From Nitrospirota bacterium (lineage in GTDB: Bacteria; Nitrospirota; Nitrospiria; Nitrospirales; UBA8639), in assembly GCA_003228495.1 (NCBI GenBank), contig QIDY01000115.1, positions 1 through 10,166 on the forward strand: a DNA stretch of 10,166 nt, read 5' to 3'. Numbering within the stretch: the first letter of the stretch is position 1; every line of letters starts with the position of its first letter. Below the pieces are notes generated by a model. It was not told where the DNA came from. It made no database searches and saw only the letters and a list, made by a program, of their open reading frames with translations. Made by a program: the position numbers and the translations under genes. Below, piece by piece: positions 1-5,801 of this stretch.

Positions 1-179
1 TGAAAAGCTATGGCATGGTACCTCTCTTGCCGGGCCTGTCCGGCTAAAAACGTTTGCATCCCTTGTTCGGGAGCCAGAGAAATTTGTGCCTGAGCACAGT
101 CATGAGCCAATTGTTCACCCAGGACCATGAACATGAATAACTGGGCAAGATGAATGTGTTCCCCGGGTTTAACAAACAT
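1..179 (-). CDS. Ferritin-like domain protein, N-terminal part (runs off the left edge)
   Basis: Partial reading frame on the minus strand, read by hand: an ATG at 179-177 opens a frame that stays open to the window edge (59 full codons). The peptide begins MFVKPGEHIHLAQLF and is helical in character. It holds a Glu in LGEQLAHDCA (residue 22) and an E-x-x-H in RQERYHAIAF (Glu52, His55). A Glu on one helix plus ExxH on the next is the iron-ligand pattern of one half of a ferritin-like four-helix bundle, so a ferritin-like or rubrerythrin-like metal-binding or oxidase role is inferred. The start follows a weak purine-rich AAGAG stretch; a TTG at 197-195 in the same frame is an alternative, and an in-frame stop lies at 236-234. 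It starts 101 bases after bufC in the same direction with no obvious terminator between, so it may be the last gene of the bufferin operon. The C-terminal half is not visible, so the family call is moderate. Confidence 0.55.
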   Translation of the reverse strand, partial: MFVKPGEHIHLAQLFMFMVLGEQLAHDCAQAQISLAPEQGMQTFLAGQARQERYHAIAF

Positions 180-280
180 CCATCTACTCTTGTGCAAAGA
201 TCTTTGGTGATGCGGGGCTGATCGAGATCGGGGTCATCAGGGTAAAGGTTTCAGGGACACAATAGGCCAGAAAAGTGATT

Positions 281-1084
281 TTAGGTGGTTGGCCCTGTTT
301 CCAGGTGAGTCACGATTCCCGCGTGTTTGATCAACGAAAAAAAGTTTGAGACTGTGGTCGTCGCAAGATCAGGATAATCTTGTAGCGTACGTGCGAGGGA
401 TTCCTCGATGCTAGCGTCAGAACAGAGATGGTCTAATAACAAGTATTCAGGTTCACTCAAGTGTTTGACATAGACTTGTTGCTGGTATTTGTAGCAAAGC
501 AGCCATTGAGGTTTCTTCCAATCTTCTTCTGGCAGCGATTCTTGCACGGTTCCTCGAAGTTTCCAAATCTCATAGACTGAATAAGGAGATTGAAACAGGC
601 GGACAGAAGGGCCAAAGGACAGGTGCAGATTTCCTGACAGTTCTTGTTGTTGGAACTGATCGGGTGTGAGGGTTGTGTGAGGTGGGAGATGGAACACCTC
701 TTTGAATACCCACTCAAAGCGTGCCAGATCAGCTAAAAACGGCAGATCTGAAAAGGGCTGTCTCTCTCCTAAAAAAGCGGGGAATGATTTTCCGAAATCA
801 GAAAGATTGTAGGAAACAGAAGGGTGCGACAGTAAAAATTCTTTAGCTAAGCGAAAATAGTCGGTGTCTCCTGCCACCCACCATACTGCTTCAAACGTTT
901 CTCCAAGGGCTTCGGTGAGGCGCACGATGTGCCCGGTTCGATAGACCTCCAGAGCCGTATCTGAGGACAGAGACCCGCCCGCGATGATCCCCTTGAGGAG
1001 GACAGGATCAACGAGGGTCTCGTCCTGTCTAAGAGAAGCCTGAGAAAATAGCTGCTGAAACCGGCTGAGTGTGAGTCTGGCCAT
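281..1084 (-). CDS. bufC: BufC, DUF2063 partner protein of the bufferin-modifying enzyme
   Basis: 267 residues, cytoplasmic, no signal peptide. Residues about 8-105 match the DUF2063 (putative DNA-binding) domain: VYRTGHIVRLTEALGETF, then a FRLAKEFL helix, SYNLSDFGKSFPAFL, and the downstream LPFLADLARFEW helix. A second alpha/beta region follows (about 150-262). In characterised systems the DUF2063 protein forms a heterodimer with the DUF692/MNIO enzyme and presents the precursor peptide to it (family knowledge). The start ATG lies inside the end of bufB, a 56-base overlap, which suggests translational coupling; no other Met lies near the N-terminus to shorten the overlap. Gene order bufA-bufB-bufC on one strand supports the assignment. 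No missing part or frameshift is seen. The older annotation as a DNA-binding protein is not supported by anything visible here. Confidence 0.88.
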   Translation of the reverse strand: MARLTLSRFQQLFSQASLRQDETLVDPVLLKGIIAGGSLSSDTALEVYRTGHIVRLTEALGETFEAVWWVAGDTDYFRLAKEFLLSHPSVSYNLSDFGKSFPAFLGERQPFSDLPFLADLARFEWVFKEVFHLPPHTTLTPDQFQQQELSGNLHLSFGPSVRLFQSPYSVYEIWKLRGTVQESLPEEDWKKPQWLLCYKYQQQVYVKHLSEPEYLLLDHLCSDASIEESLARTLQDYPDLATTTVSNFFSLIKHAGIVTHLETGPTT

Positions 1085-1901
1085 GATGATAGGTCCAAAT
1101 ATGAGCTGCTTTGAGGGCTTCTTCTTCTAGTTGTGGAAATTCAGGAATGTCTTCATCCCATTCAATCAACACGGGGACCTCCGGGATACGGGAAATGAGT
1201 GAGGAGAACAAATCCCACACTTCGGGATACACTGGTTTGGAGTGGGTATCAAACAAGTGGGTGCCCATGTCGGTATATCCGGCTAAATGGATTTGCCCAA
1301 TCAGATGCGTTGGAATCCCTTCAAGAAACAGATAGGGATCAAATTGATGATTCCTGGCATTCACATACAAATTATTCAGGTCGAAGAGAATTCGACATCC
1401 TGACCGATCGGCTACCGCTTGTAAAAATTCCCATTCCGTGTAGTCACCATAAGGAAATCGAAGATACGTCGAGACATTTTCTAGCAGGATTGGCCTCCGT
1501 AAAAACGTTTGGACTTGATCGACATGGTCGACGATGAGATTCAACGCTTCGTCCGTAAACGGAATGGGGAGAAGATCATGCAAGTTCTGTTGCTGTAAAC
1601 CCGTCCAGCACAGATGATCAGAGACGATGAAGGGATCAATTTGTTCAATCAACGTGCGAAGATTTTGTAAATAATTTGGGCGCAGTCCTTCGGCTGAGGC
1701 GATAGAAAGAGAGACGCCATGCAAGGCGACAGGGTAGTCCTCTCGAATTAGCGTCAACATATCGAGCGGACGCCCTTTGCTGTCCATATAGTTTTCACTA
1801 ATGGCTTCGAACCAGGTGACCTTTGTCTGAGGACGTGGCTCGAGATACGGATAGTGGGTGGGACGGAGTCCCACCCCTATGTTCGGTCGTTGCACGTTCA
1901 T
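1029..1901 (-). CDS. bufB: BufB, DUF692/MNIO iron-dependent peptide-modifying oxidase
   Basis: 290 residues, the usual length for DUF692, a TIM-barrel multinuclear non-haem iron oxidative enzyme. The metal-site motifs appear in the expected order: GVGLR (9-13), FEAISENYM (31-39), LHGVSLSI (His61), SDHLCW (His96), LLENVSTY (Glu141), LFDLNNLYVNA (Asp174, Asn176-177), IHLAGY (His205), DTHSKPV (Asp218, His220) and LIEWDEDIPEF (Glu247). These are the family's iron-ligand positions and all are present, so the enzyme should be active. With BufC it is expected to oxidise Cys residues of the bufferin precursor; 5-thiooxazole formation is reported for the family, and the products here are inferred. The ATG lies 19 bases after the bufA2 stop, with only a weak ribosome site, so it probably depends on translation of bufA2. 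Its 3' end overlaps bufC by 56 bases. Confidence 0.92.
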   Translation of the reverse strand: MNVQRPNIGVGLRPTHYPYLEPRPQTKVTWFEAISENYMDSKGRPLDMLTLIREDYPVALHGVSLSIASAEGLRPNYLQNLRTLIEQIDPFIVSDHLCWTGLQQQNLHDLLPIPFTDEALNLIVDHVDQVQTFLRRPILLENVSTYLRFPYGDYTEWEFLQAVADRSGCRILFDLNNLYVNARNHQFDPYLFLEGIPTHLIGQIHLAGYTDMGTHLFDTHSKPVYPEVWDLFSSLISRIPEVPVLIEWDEDIPEFPQLEEEALKAAHIWTYHHGQTHTQPVSAAIFSGFS

Positions 1902-1920
1902 GACTCAAGTATGAAATGCG

Positions 1921-2187
1921 TTAGTGGGCTTTGGCCACGTAGGTTCCACCTTTGGTGTCACAGTCGGCTTTGCTCATACTCAGCCAACTTTTCCCCTTAC
2001 AATCATTCTTTCCTTCGCATGAATTGGTGGCGGTTTTACATTCGCCTTTGCCTTTGCAGTCATTCACACCATGGCATTGGCCTTTTGCCATTTCCCCGGC
2101 TGACATTGAGTCATGGGAATGAGCGCAGCCTGAGGCAATAAGTAATCCGGAAAGCGCTGCGCCCAGAAGAAGTGATTTTTGTGACAT
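1921..2187 (-). CDS. bufA2: BufA2-type bufferin precursor (Cys-rich exported metallophore)
   Basis: 88 residues. An N-terminal signal sequence (Lys4, then the hydrophobic run LLLGAALSGLLIASG) is followed by a Cys-rich core. Seven Cys lie at 21, 38, 44, 50, 57, 63 and 76. Two imperfect repeats are plain: CHGVNDCKGK (38-47) and CEGKNDCKGK (57-66), followed by SWLSMSKADCDTKGG, the usual tail of the BufA2 family. Such peptides are modified by BufB/BufC in the cytoplasm, exported, and bind copper or similar metals in the periplasm (family knowledge). Cys21 directly follows ASG and may be a lipobox Cys, so the mature peptide could be a lipoprotein; the six other Cys are the candidates for modification and metal binding. 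The ATG has the best ribosome site of the operon, AGAGGAGA, about nine bases upstream. It is the first buf gene, followed by bufB after 19 bases. Confidence 0.87.
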   Translation of the reverse strand: MSQKSLLLGAALSGLLIASGCAHSHDSMSAGEMAKGQCHGVNDCKGKGECKTATNSCEGKNDCKGKSWLSMSKADCDTKGGTYVAKAH

Positions 2188-2195
2188 GTTGACCG

Positions 2196-2205
2196 TCTCC
2201 TCTTA
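2196..2205 (-). promoter_or_regulatory. Strong Shine-Dalgarno of bufA2
   Basis: The minus strand reads TAAGAGGAGA here, ending nine to ten bases before the bufA2 ATG. It is the strongest ribosome site among the buf genes. This fits a small substrate peptide that must be made in excess over its modifying enzymes. Confidence 0.6.
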
Positions 2206-2394
2206 TTAAATGACCTAAAAAATGGGATTTTCCTGTTGTTGATAGGGGAAAGCCCTAGCTTAATTGATCTCTTATGGATCAGTCCCTTGTTTGGACCAAG
2301 TGTTACATCTTCAAGCCTTTTTTTATAAAAAGAGGGAGATAACTTCTTGGGAAATTGGGGTAGTGGAGGAAAATGGGTTAGAAATGGCTTATGG
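2206..2394. other. Intergenic stretch upstream of the buf operon
   Basis: This gap between the DUF547 3' end and bufA2 is where an operon promoter should lie. I see no confident sigma-70 hexamer pair. An AT-rich dyad, CTTTTTTTATAAAAAG (about 2317-2332), is the only notable structure; it has no G+C-rich stem and is not a convincing terminator. I also do not see the -35/-10 pattern of the ECF sigma factors that control some known bufferin operons. Confidence 0.35.
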
Positions 2395-2790
2395 CTATGA
2401 TTGTTGCTTGGGCGGAAGGCCGTTTAACCTCCAATCATATTCGAGGAATTTAATGGTGTAGGAGGTGGTCCGAAGGTCTTCTGCGACCTTTTCATCAAGC
2501 ACAAATTGCGCGACGTAGTGGAGTAACGAGCCAGAATGATTAATGAAGTCTTCCTGAAACCAATCGAATATTCGGGAAAGATAGGCGATTTTTCGCCGCT
2601 GGTCGAAATGGTTACGGGACGGATCGTTGATGAATTGTTGGGCACTGAGGGTGAGCTGCTGATCGATGTTGTCTGGCGTATACGCCCAGGATTGGAGTGT
2701 AGGACAGGACCGTGATGCACAAACAATTGCAAAATGAATACGGGGTTCCCGAAAATCAGGGATTAAAATTTTTCGTTCCATATCGTACAA
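2395..2790 (-). pseudogene. DUF547 lipoprotein gene, 3' fragment (split by IS)
   Basis: C-terminal 131 codons of a DUF547 protein, cut off from its start by the IS1595-type element. It carries the family's core motif RIHFAIVCASRSCP (residues 148-160 of the restored protein, Cys154 and Cys159) and the usual ending, KFLEYDWRLNG. The frame is open from the IS junction, where the duplicated target reads L-Y-D, to the stop; a TTG in the duplication or the ATG five residues after the break could restart translation. Joined to the upstream part with one copy of the 8-bp duplication removed, it gives a single 261-residue frame. DUF547 proteins are exported proteins of unknown activity with a conserved Cys-containing, protease-like fold, so no function is assigned. 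A fragment without its signal peptide and first half is unlikely to work. Confidence 0.88.
2783..2790. repeat. Target site duplication, left copy
   Basis: TCGTACAA directly abuts the left end of the insertion sequence and is repeated exactly at the right end. Eight bases is the usual duplication length for the IS1595 family. Choosing this register makes the two IS ends perfectly symmetrical. Confidence 0.9.
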
Positions 2791-2814
2791 AGTGGGTATC
2801 CACTTTATCCCACC
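2791..2814 (+). repeat. Left terminal inverted repeat of the IS
   Basis: Compared with the reverse complement of the right end, the first 15 bases match exactly and 21 of 24 match overall. The outer part is itself a near-palindrome, AGTGG-GTAT-CCACT, so each IS end can also fold on its own. Confidence 0.9.
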
Positions 2815-2838
2815 GGCTACTACCTGTAGTATAGCAGG

Positions 2839-3807
2839 ATGGACGAAGAGATCCTGCGGCGACCTAACCGGGAGTATCCACGCACATTCCAGGAATTTGA
2901 GGAGTGGTTTGCGACTGAGGCGCGCTGCCGAGCGTATCTTATGCGGCTGCGATGGCCCAAAGGTTTTTGCTGTCCACAGTGTGATGTCTGTGCCACCGCC
3001 TGGAGGACAGCGCGCGGCGCCCTACGTTGCCGGGGCTGCCGACGCGAAAGTTCTCTCACCGCAGGAACGCTCTTTGAAGGAACCCGCAAACCATTGCGAG
3101 ATTGGTATCACGCCATGTGGTTTGTGACCAGTCAGAAGCACGGCGTGAGCGCGCTTGGGTTGCAACGCGTACTCGGGTTGGGCAGTTATCAGACGGCGTG
3201 GACATGGCTCCACAAGATGCGCCGCGCCATGATCATAGCCGGAAGAGATCGTCTCACCGGGACGGTTGAGGTTGATGAGACCTTTATCGGAGGACCGGAA
3301 GAGGACCTCCACGGCCGTGAGACCGAGAAGAAGGCGATCGTGGTGATCGCAGCAGAGCAGCGAGGACAAGCCATTGGTCGAATTCGGCTCCAGCGTATCA
3401 ACGACGCCTCGGCTGATCAGCTCATGCCTTTCATCGAAAGGGCGGTCCGTGCAGGCTCACGGGTACTGACAGATGGGTGGTTGGGTTACGCTGGCTTGGG
3501 AGCGTACGGATATGAACACACGATCAAGACGATCAAAGGGAGCGGAATGCAGGCCCATCAGCTTCTCCCGCGGGTACACCGAGTCGCCTCCCTCTTGAAG
3601 CGATGGTTCCTCGGCACGCTTCAAGGTGGCGTTCAGCACCGTCACCTCGACTATTATCTGGACGAATTCACGTTTCGCTTCAACCGCCGTACGTCGAGAG
3701 CACGTGGGTTACTCTTCTACCGCTTACTGCAGCAAGCCGCTCTGACTGGGGCAACGCCGTATCGTAACTTGCTGGGCGGCGCGAAAAGACAAGACCACAA
3801 GATGTAG
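2839..3807 (+). CDS. IS1595-family DDE transposase
   Basis: 322 residues, the full length for an IS1595-type transposase. The N-terminal zinc ribbon has two CxxC-type pairs, CCPQC (44-48) and CRGC (64-67), typical of the family. A helical region around HAMWFVTSQKHGVSALGLQRVLG (91-113) corresponds to DNA binding. The catalytic core shows VDETFIGG (Asp146), LTDGWLGY (Asp212) and a C-terminal HRHLDYYLDEFTFRFNRR (Glu276), so all DDE candidates are present. It cuts the element out of or copies it between 8-bp target sites (family knowledge). The ATG lies only 48 bases inside the left end, with a weak AGCAGG just upstream, suggesting low expression. The gene runs opposite to every other gene in the window and is richer in G+C. 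No frameshift or stop is seen, so it is probably active. Confidence 0.93.
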   Translation: MDEEILRRPNREYPRTFQEFEEWFATEARCRAYLMRLRWPKGFCCPQCDVCATAWRTARGALRCRGCRRESSLTAGTLFEGTRKPLRDWYHAMWFVTSQKHGVSALGLQRVLGLGSYQTAWTWLHKMRRAMIIAGRDRLTGTVEVDETFIGGPEEDLHGRETEKKAIVVIAAEQRGQAIGRIRLQRINDASADQLMPFIERAVRAGSRVLTDGWLGYAGLGAYGYEHTIKTIKGSGMQAHQLLPRVHRVASLLKRWFLGTLQGGVQHRHLDYYLDEFTFRFNRRTSRARGLLFYRLLQQAALTGATPYRNLLGGAKRQDHKM

Positions 3808-3812
3808 GGACA

Positions 3813-3836
3813 GGTGGCGTTAAGTGGATACCCACT
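3813..3836 (-). repeat. Right terminal inverted repeat of the IS
   Basis: Read on the minus strand from 3836 inward, it begins AGTGGGTATCCACTT, identical to the left end for 15 bases. After two to five less similar positions a shared CCACC follows. Confidence 0.9.
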
Positions 3837-3844
3837 TCGTACAA
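3837..3844. repeat. Target site duplication, right copy
   Basis: TCGTACAA, identical to 2783-2790, directly follows the right IS end. On the coding strand it spells TTGTACGA, which encodes Leu-Tyr and the first two bases of an Asp codon of the DUF547 protein. Confidence 0.9.
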
Positions 3845-4234
3845 ATTGATGGGTTCATCCCCAACGATATAGTCCTGAGCAATAAAATACGTGTAGCGTC
3901 CTGAGAAAGTCGATGGGGAGTAGCCATCGAGGATGCCTTGTATGGCAAATGCATTATAGGTATTTATCCAGAACGCGAGACGATGATTGGGCGTAGGGAG
4001 TTGTTGCGGAGCGAGATGCTTGAGGTCATTGAGATAGGCATGAAAATCTTGGTCAGAAGTCAAGGTTTGATAATTTACCACACCGTCTATGACATGCTGT
4101 TCAAGTGTTTGTTGAAAAGCTTGATGCGTAAACGTGACAGGTGAAATTGACTGTTGAGGAGAAAAAGTTTTTGGGACGGATGAACAGCCAATAAGATTGA
4201 GCAATGCGATAGAAAGAAAGAACCAGATTGTCAT
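3837..4234 (-). pseudogene. DUF547 lipoprotein gene, 5' fragment (split by IS)
   Basis: N-terminal half of the interrupted DUF547 protein. From the ATG at 4234 it starts MTIWFFLSIALLNLIGCSS, a clear lipoprotein signal peptide with lipobox L-I-G-Cys17, so the intact protein was exported and membrane-anchored. Residues 86-97 (LAFWINTYNAFA) are the DUF547 signature, followed by YIVGDEPINLY just before the break at residue 132-133. A TTG at 4258 would add eight residues, but it lacks a ribosome site and the ATG gives a cleaner signal peptide. The present frame reads on about 52 codons into the IS antisense strand, to 3680, so a truncated lipoprotein with a foreign tail could still be made. It starts 38 bases after the molybdoenzyme stop, so the two were probably co-transcribed. 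Confidence 0.88.
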
Positions 4235-4272
4235 GTGAGAATGTTTTCCCGATACCAAGGTAGTGCCTGTTC

Positions 4273-5274
4273 TTAGATAACCGAAACAATGACCTCTTGG
4301 ATACCGGACGCGCCATCCGGAAATGGTTCATGTTCCAAGGCCGTCTGCAATGCTCCGGTTCCATCGGTGGCCCGAGCCAGAATACGATGATCACCGGATC
4401 TCGATGGTTCCCACTGATATGTCCACTGTACCCAGGAATAGGGTGAAAGGGCCGGTGCCAATTGAGACGGCTCCCAGGTTTCCCCGCCATTCGTCGAAAG
4501 TTCTACGAGACGAATGCCTCGTGATCCTGCAAAGGCAAATCCTTGTATGCCGAATCGTTGTCCAGCCTGTAGAACATCCCCAGTTTGTGGATCGGTGATC
4601 CACGACATGGTTTTCACGATCGCGTCATCCGACCAATTTTTTTGTTGGTAGTACCCTTTGTAATCTGTGGGCAGAAGTTCTATGCCCGTGAGCCATTGAA
4701 CATGTTTCATGCCATAGTGCCCGGGGGCGATAATTCTCGCTGGGAATCCATGTCCCAAAGGAAGTGGGACGCCATTCATTCGATAGGCAACGAGTATCTC
4801 ATCCATCATGGCTCGTTCGATTGGTAAGCTGTCCGAGTACCCGTCGGCAGCATGGAAGACCACATCATATGCTTGGGTTGTAACGCCTGCTTGTTCTAAT
4901 AGACTTTTCAGCTTTACCCCTTCCCATTCTGCAGTGCTAATAGCTTCACCGGCCACCCCGTTTCCCACACATTCCAAGGTCACAATTTCAGAAACTGAGG
5001 GTTGGGCCAACAGTTGCGGATAAGTGAGCGTAAAAAGAGACTTCACCTGTCCACGAACCGATAGGGCCCATTGTTCGGCGGGGATAAAGGGCGGAGTGCG
5101 GTACGAGGTCATATAAAATTCGTCATTGGGGGTAATGGCGGATAATTGTCGTTTTGGTTTTCCGAATAGTTGACTCCACATGCTAGCCATTGAATGGCGA
5201 GGTTGAGGAATGACTGAGGCGAATCCAAGACCGGCAGCGAATTGTAGGAGTTGGCGACGAGAGAGTGCTTTCAT
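4273..5274 (-). CDS. Tat-exported sulfite-oxidase-family molybdopterin oxidoreductase
   Basis: 333 residues from the ATG at 5274. The N-terminus MKALSRRQLLQFAAGLGFAS is a twin-arginine signal (SRRQLLQ), so the enzyme folds with its cofactor and is then exported to the periplasm. The molybdopterin domain (about 50-205) has the Mo-ligand Cys102 in TLECVGNG, and the cofactor-binding run GHGFPARIIAPGHYGMKHVQWL (174-195). The C-terminal part (about 225-333) is the Mo-co dimerisation domain, with FAFAGSRGIRLVELSTNGGETW and QWTYQWEPSRSGDHRILARATD. This two-domain order is that of SorA-type sulfite oxidases and relatives, not of MsrP, so sulfite or a similar oxyanion is a likely substrate (inference). 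No haem motif or cytochrome partner is visible, so the electron acceptor is unknown. An upstream in-frame ATG at 5400 would bury the Tat motif behind 42 extra residues and was not chosen. Confidence 0.87.
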   Translation of the reverse strand: MKALSRRQLLQFAAGLGFASVIPQPRHSMASMWSQLFGKPKRQLSAITPNDEFYMTSYRTPPFIPAEQWALSVRGQVKSLFTLTYPQLLAQPSVSEIVTLECVGNGVAGEAISTAEWEGVKLKSLLEQAGVTTQAYDVVFHAADGYSDSLPIERAMMDEILVAYRMNGVPLPLGHGFPARIIAPGHYGMKHVQWLTGIELLPTDYKGYYQQKNWSDDAIVKTMSWITDPQTGDVLQAGQRFGIQGFAFAGSRGIRLVELSTNGGETWEPSQLAPALSPYSWVQWTYQWEPSRSGDHRILARATDGTGALQTALEHEPFPDGASGIQEVIVSVI

Positions 5275-5339
5275 GACATGATCCGTTTTGAATACGGTCT
5301 CACAACCATTCCGACTATTACAGGTTTTATGGCGAATCA

Positions 5340-5599
5340 AGAATTCTGAATGGGAGGTATTTACCAGAAGGATTGCTAGTCGGGTTGAAGAGGAGGACAT
5401 TGTTAAAGAGTATAGCTTCTAGGGTTCCGTTCCATTTCAGCATGAAGAGCATGACTGAGGAGAGCAGCATGCGGTGGTTTTTGCTGTAACACTTGGATTT
5501 CCGCCGTAGACGGGCCAGGAAATGCCGCAAGAATCTATTGGCGCCTTTTCCGGTAGAGGTCTCCGCTTGGAACAGGGTATGAAGGACGTGAGGCATCAT
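5340..5599 (-). pseudogene. Transposase C-terminal remnant, probably IS1-type
   Basis: A short frame ending near 5327 carries NRFLRHFLARLRRKSKCYSKNHRMLLSSVMLFM. A run of N-x-x-LRH-x-LARL-x-RKS-x-CYSK followed by ML-x-x-S-x-x-L is characteristic of the C-terminal end of IS1-type DDE transposases. Nothing resembling the catalytic part lies upstream: the frame is closed by a TGA at 5617-5615, and the preceding sequence shows no transposase motifs. I read it as the 3' remnant of an old insertion; no matching terminal repeats were found. It lies in the leader region of the molybdoenzyme gene, so it may have altered that gene's promoter. A real small protein of about 90 residues is a less likely alternative. 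Confidence 0.5.
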
Positions 5600-5801
5600 G
5601 TGGTCATACGGTTTTCAATAATCACTTATCATCGTTTGGCTGGTGTCCCTCTTAACGCCCTCTGATCTTTCCCTTCTTTCTAGTGGACGCCAGGAGATGT
5701 GATAGGACGTTCACCAAAAGGTGGACCCCTTATGCATGTGCTCCCGAATCGGCAGCACACGAAACCGAACACTCAGGAGTCGAGGGACCCTCAACCTTCT
5801 G
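5600..5801. other. Gene-free stretch with two or three small hairpins
   Basis: I see no gene on either strand. On the plus strand there are hairpins at 5709-5726 (GTTCACC-AAAA-GGTGGAC, one G-T pair), 5737-5759 (TGTGCT/AGCACA) and 5782-5792 (GAGGG-A-CCCTC). They lead up to the stronger hairpin pair that follows and may belong to the same structured RNA. No RT/maturase coding sequence is visible before them. Confidence 0.4.

Larger units (their letters stand above)
2791..3836 (+). mobile_element. Complete IS1595-type insertion sequence, 1046 bp
   Basis: The element is bounded by inverted repeats that begin AGTGGGTATCCACTT at both ends and by an exact 8-bp duplication (TCGTACAA). It holds one intact transposase gene on the plus strand, antisense to the gene it interrupts, and no passenger gene. 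It is visibly richer in G+C than the flanking DUF547 sequence. A dyad TACTAC-CT-GTAGTA (about 2818-2831) lies between the left end and the transposase start and may belong to its promoter or operator. Intact ends, exact duplication and an otherwise undamaged target gene all point to recent insertion. Confidence 0.93.

Noticed and set aside
184..295. Short minus-strand frame between bufC and the ferritin-like gene, ending ...SPASPKIFAQE just before its start
   Set aside because: About 38 codons with no good start or ribosome site, in a different frame from bufC. I do not recognise it and it could be chance.
2316..2335. AT-rich dyad as a terminator of the DUF547 gene
   Set aside because: The stem lacks G-C pairs, so it would be too weak for an intrinsic terminator.
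2264..2461. Plus-strand frame of 65 codons in the buf upstream gap
   Set aside because: No ribosome site, no recognisable motif, and it runs antisense over the end of the DUF547 fragment.
2791..3836. Passenger or resistance gene within the IS
   Set aside because: The transposase gene fills all but about 50 bases at the left and 30 at the right, so there is no room for a passenger.
5275..5400. N-terminal extension of the molybdoenzyme to an ATG at 5400
   Set aside because: It would place 42 residues before the twin-arginine motif, which normally lies close to the N-terminus. The ATG at 5274 gives a standard Tat signal.
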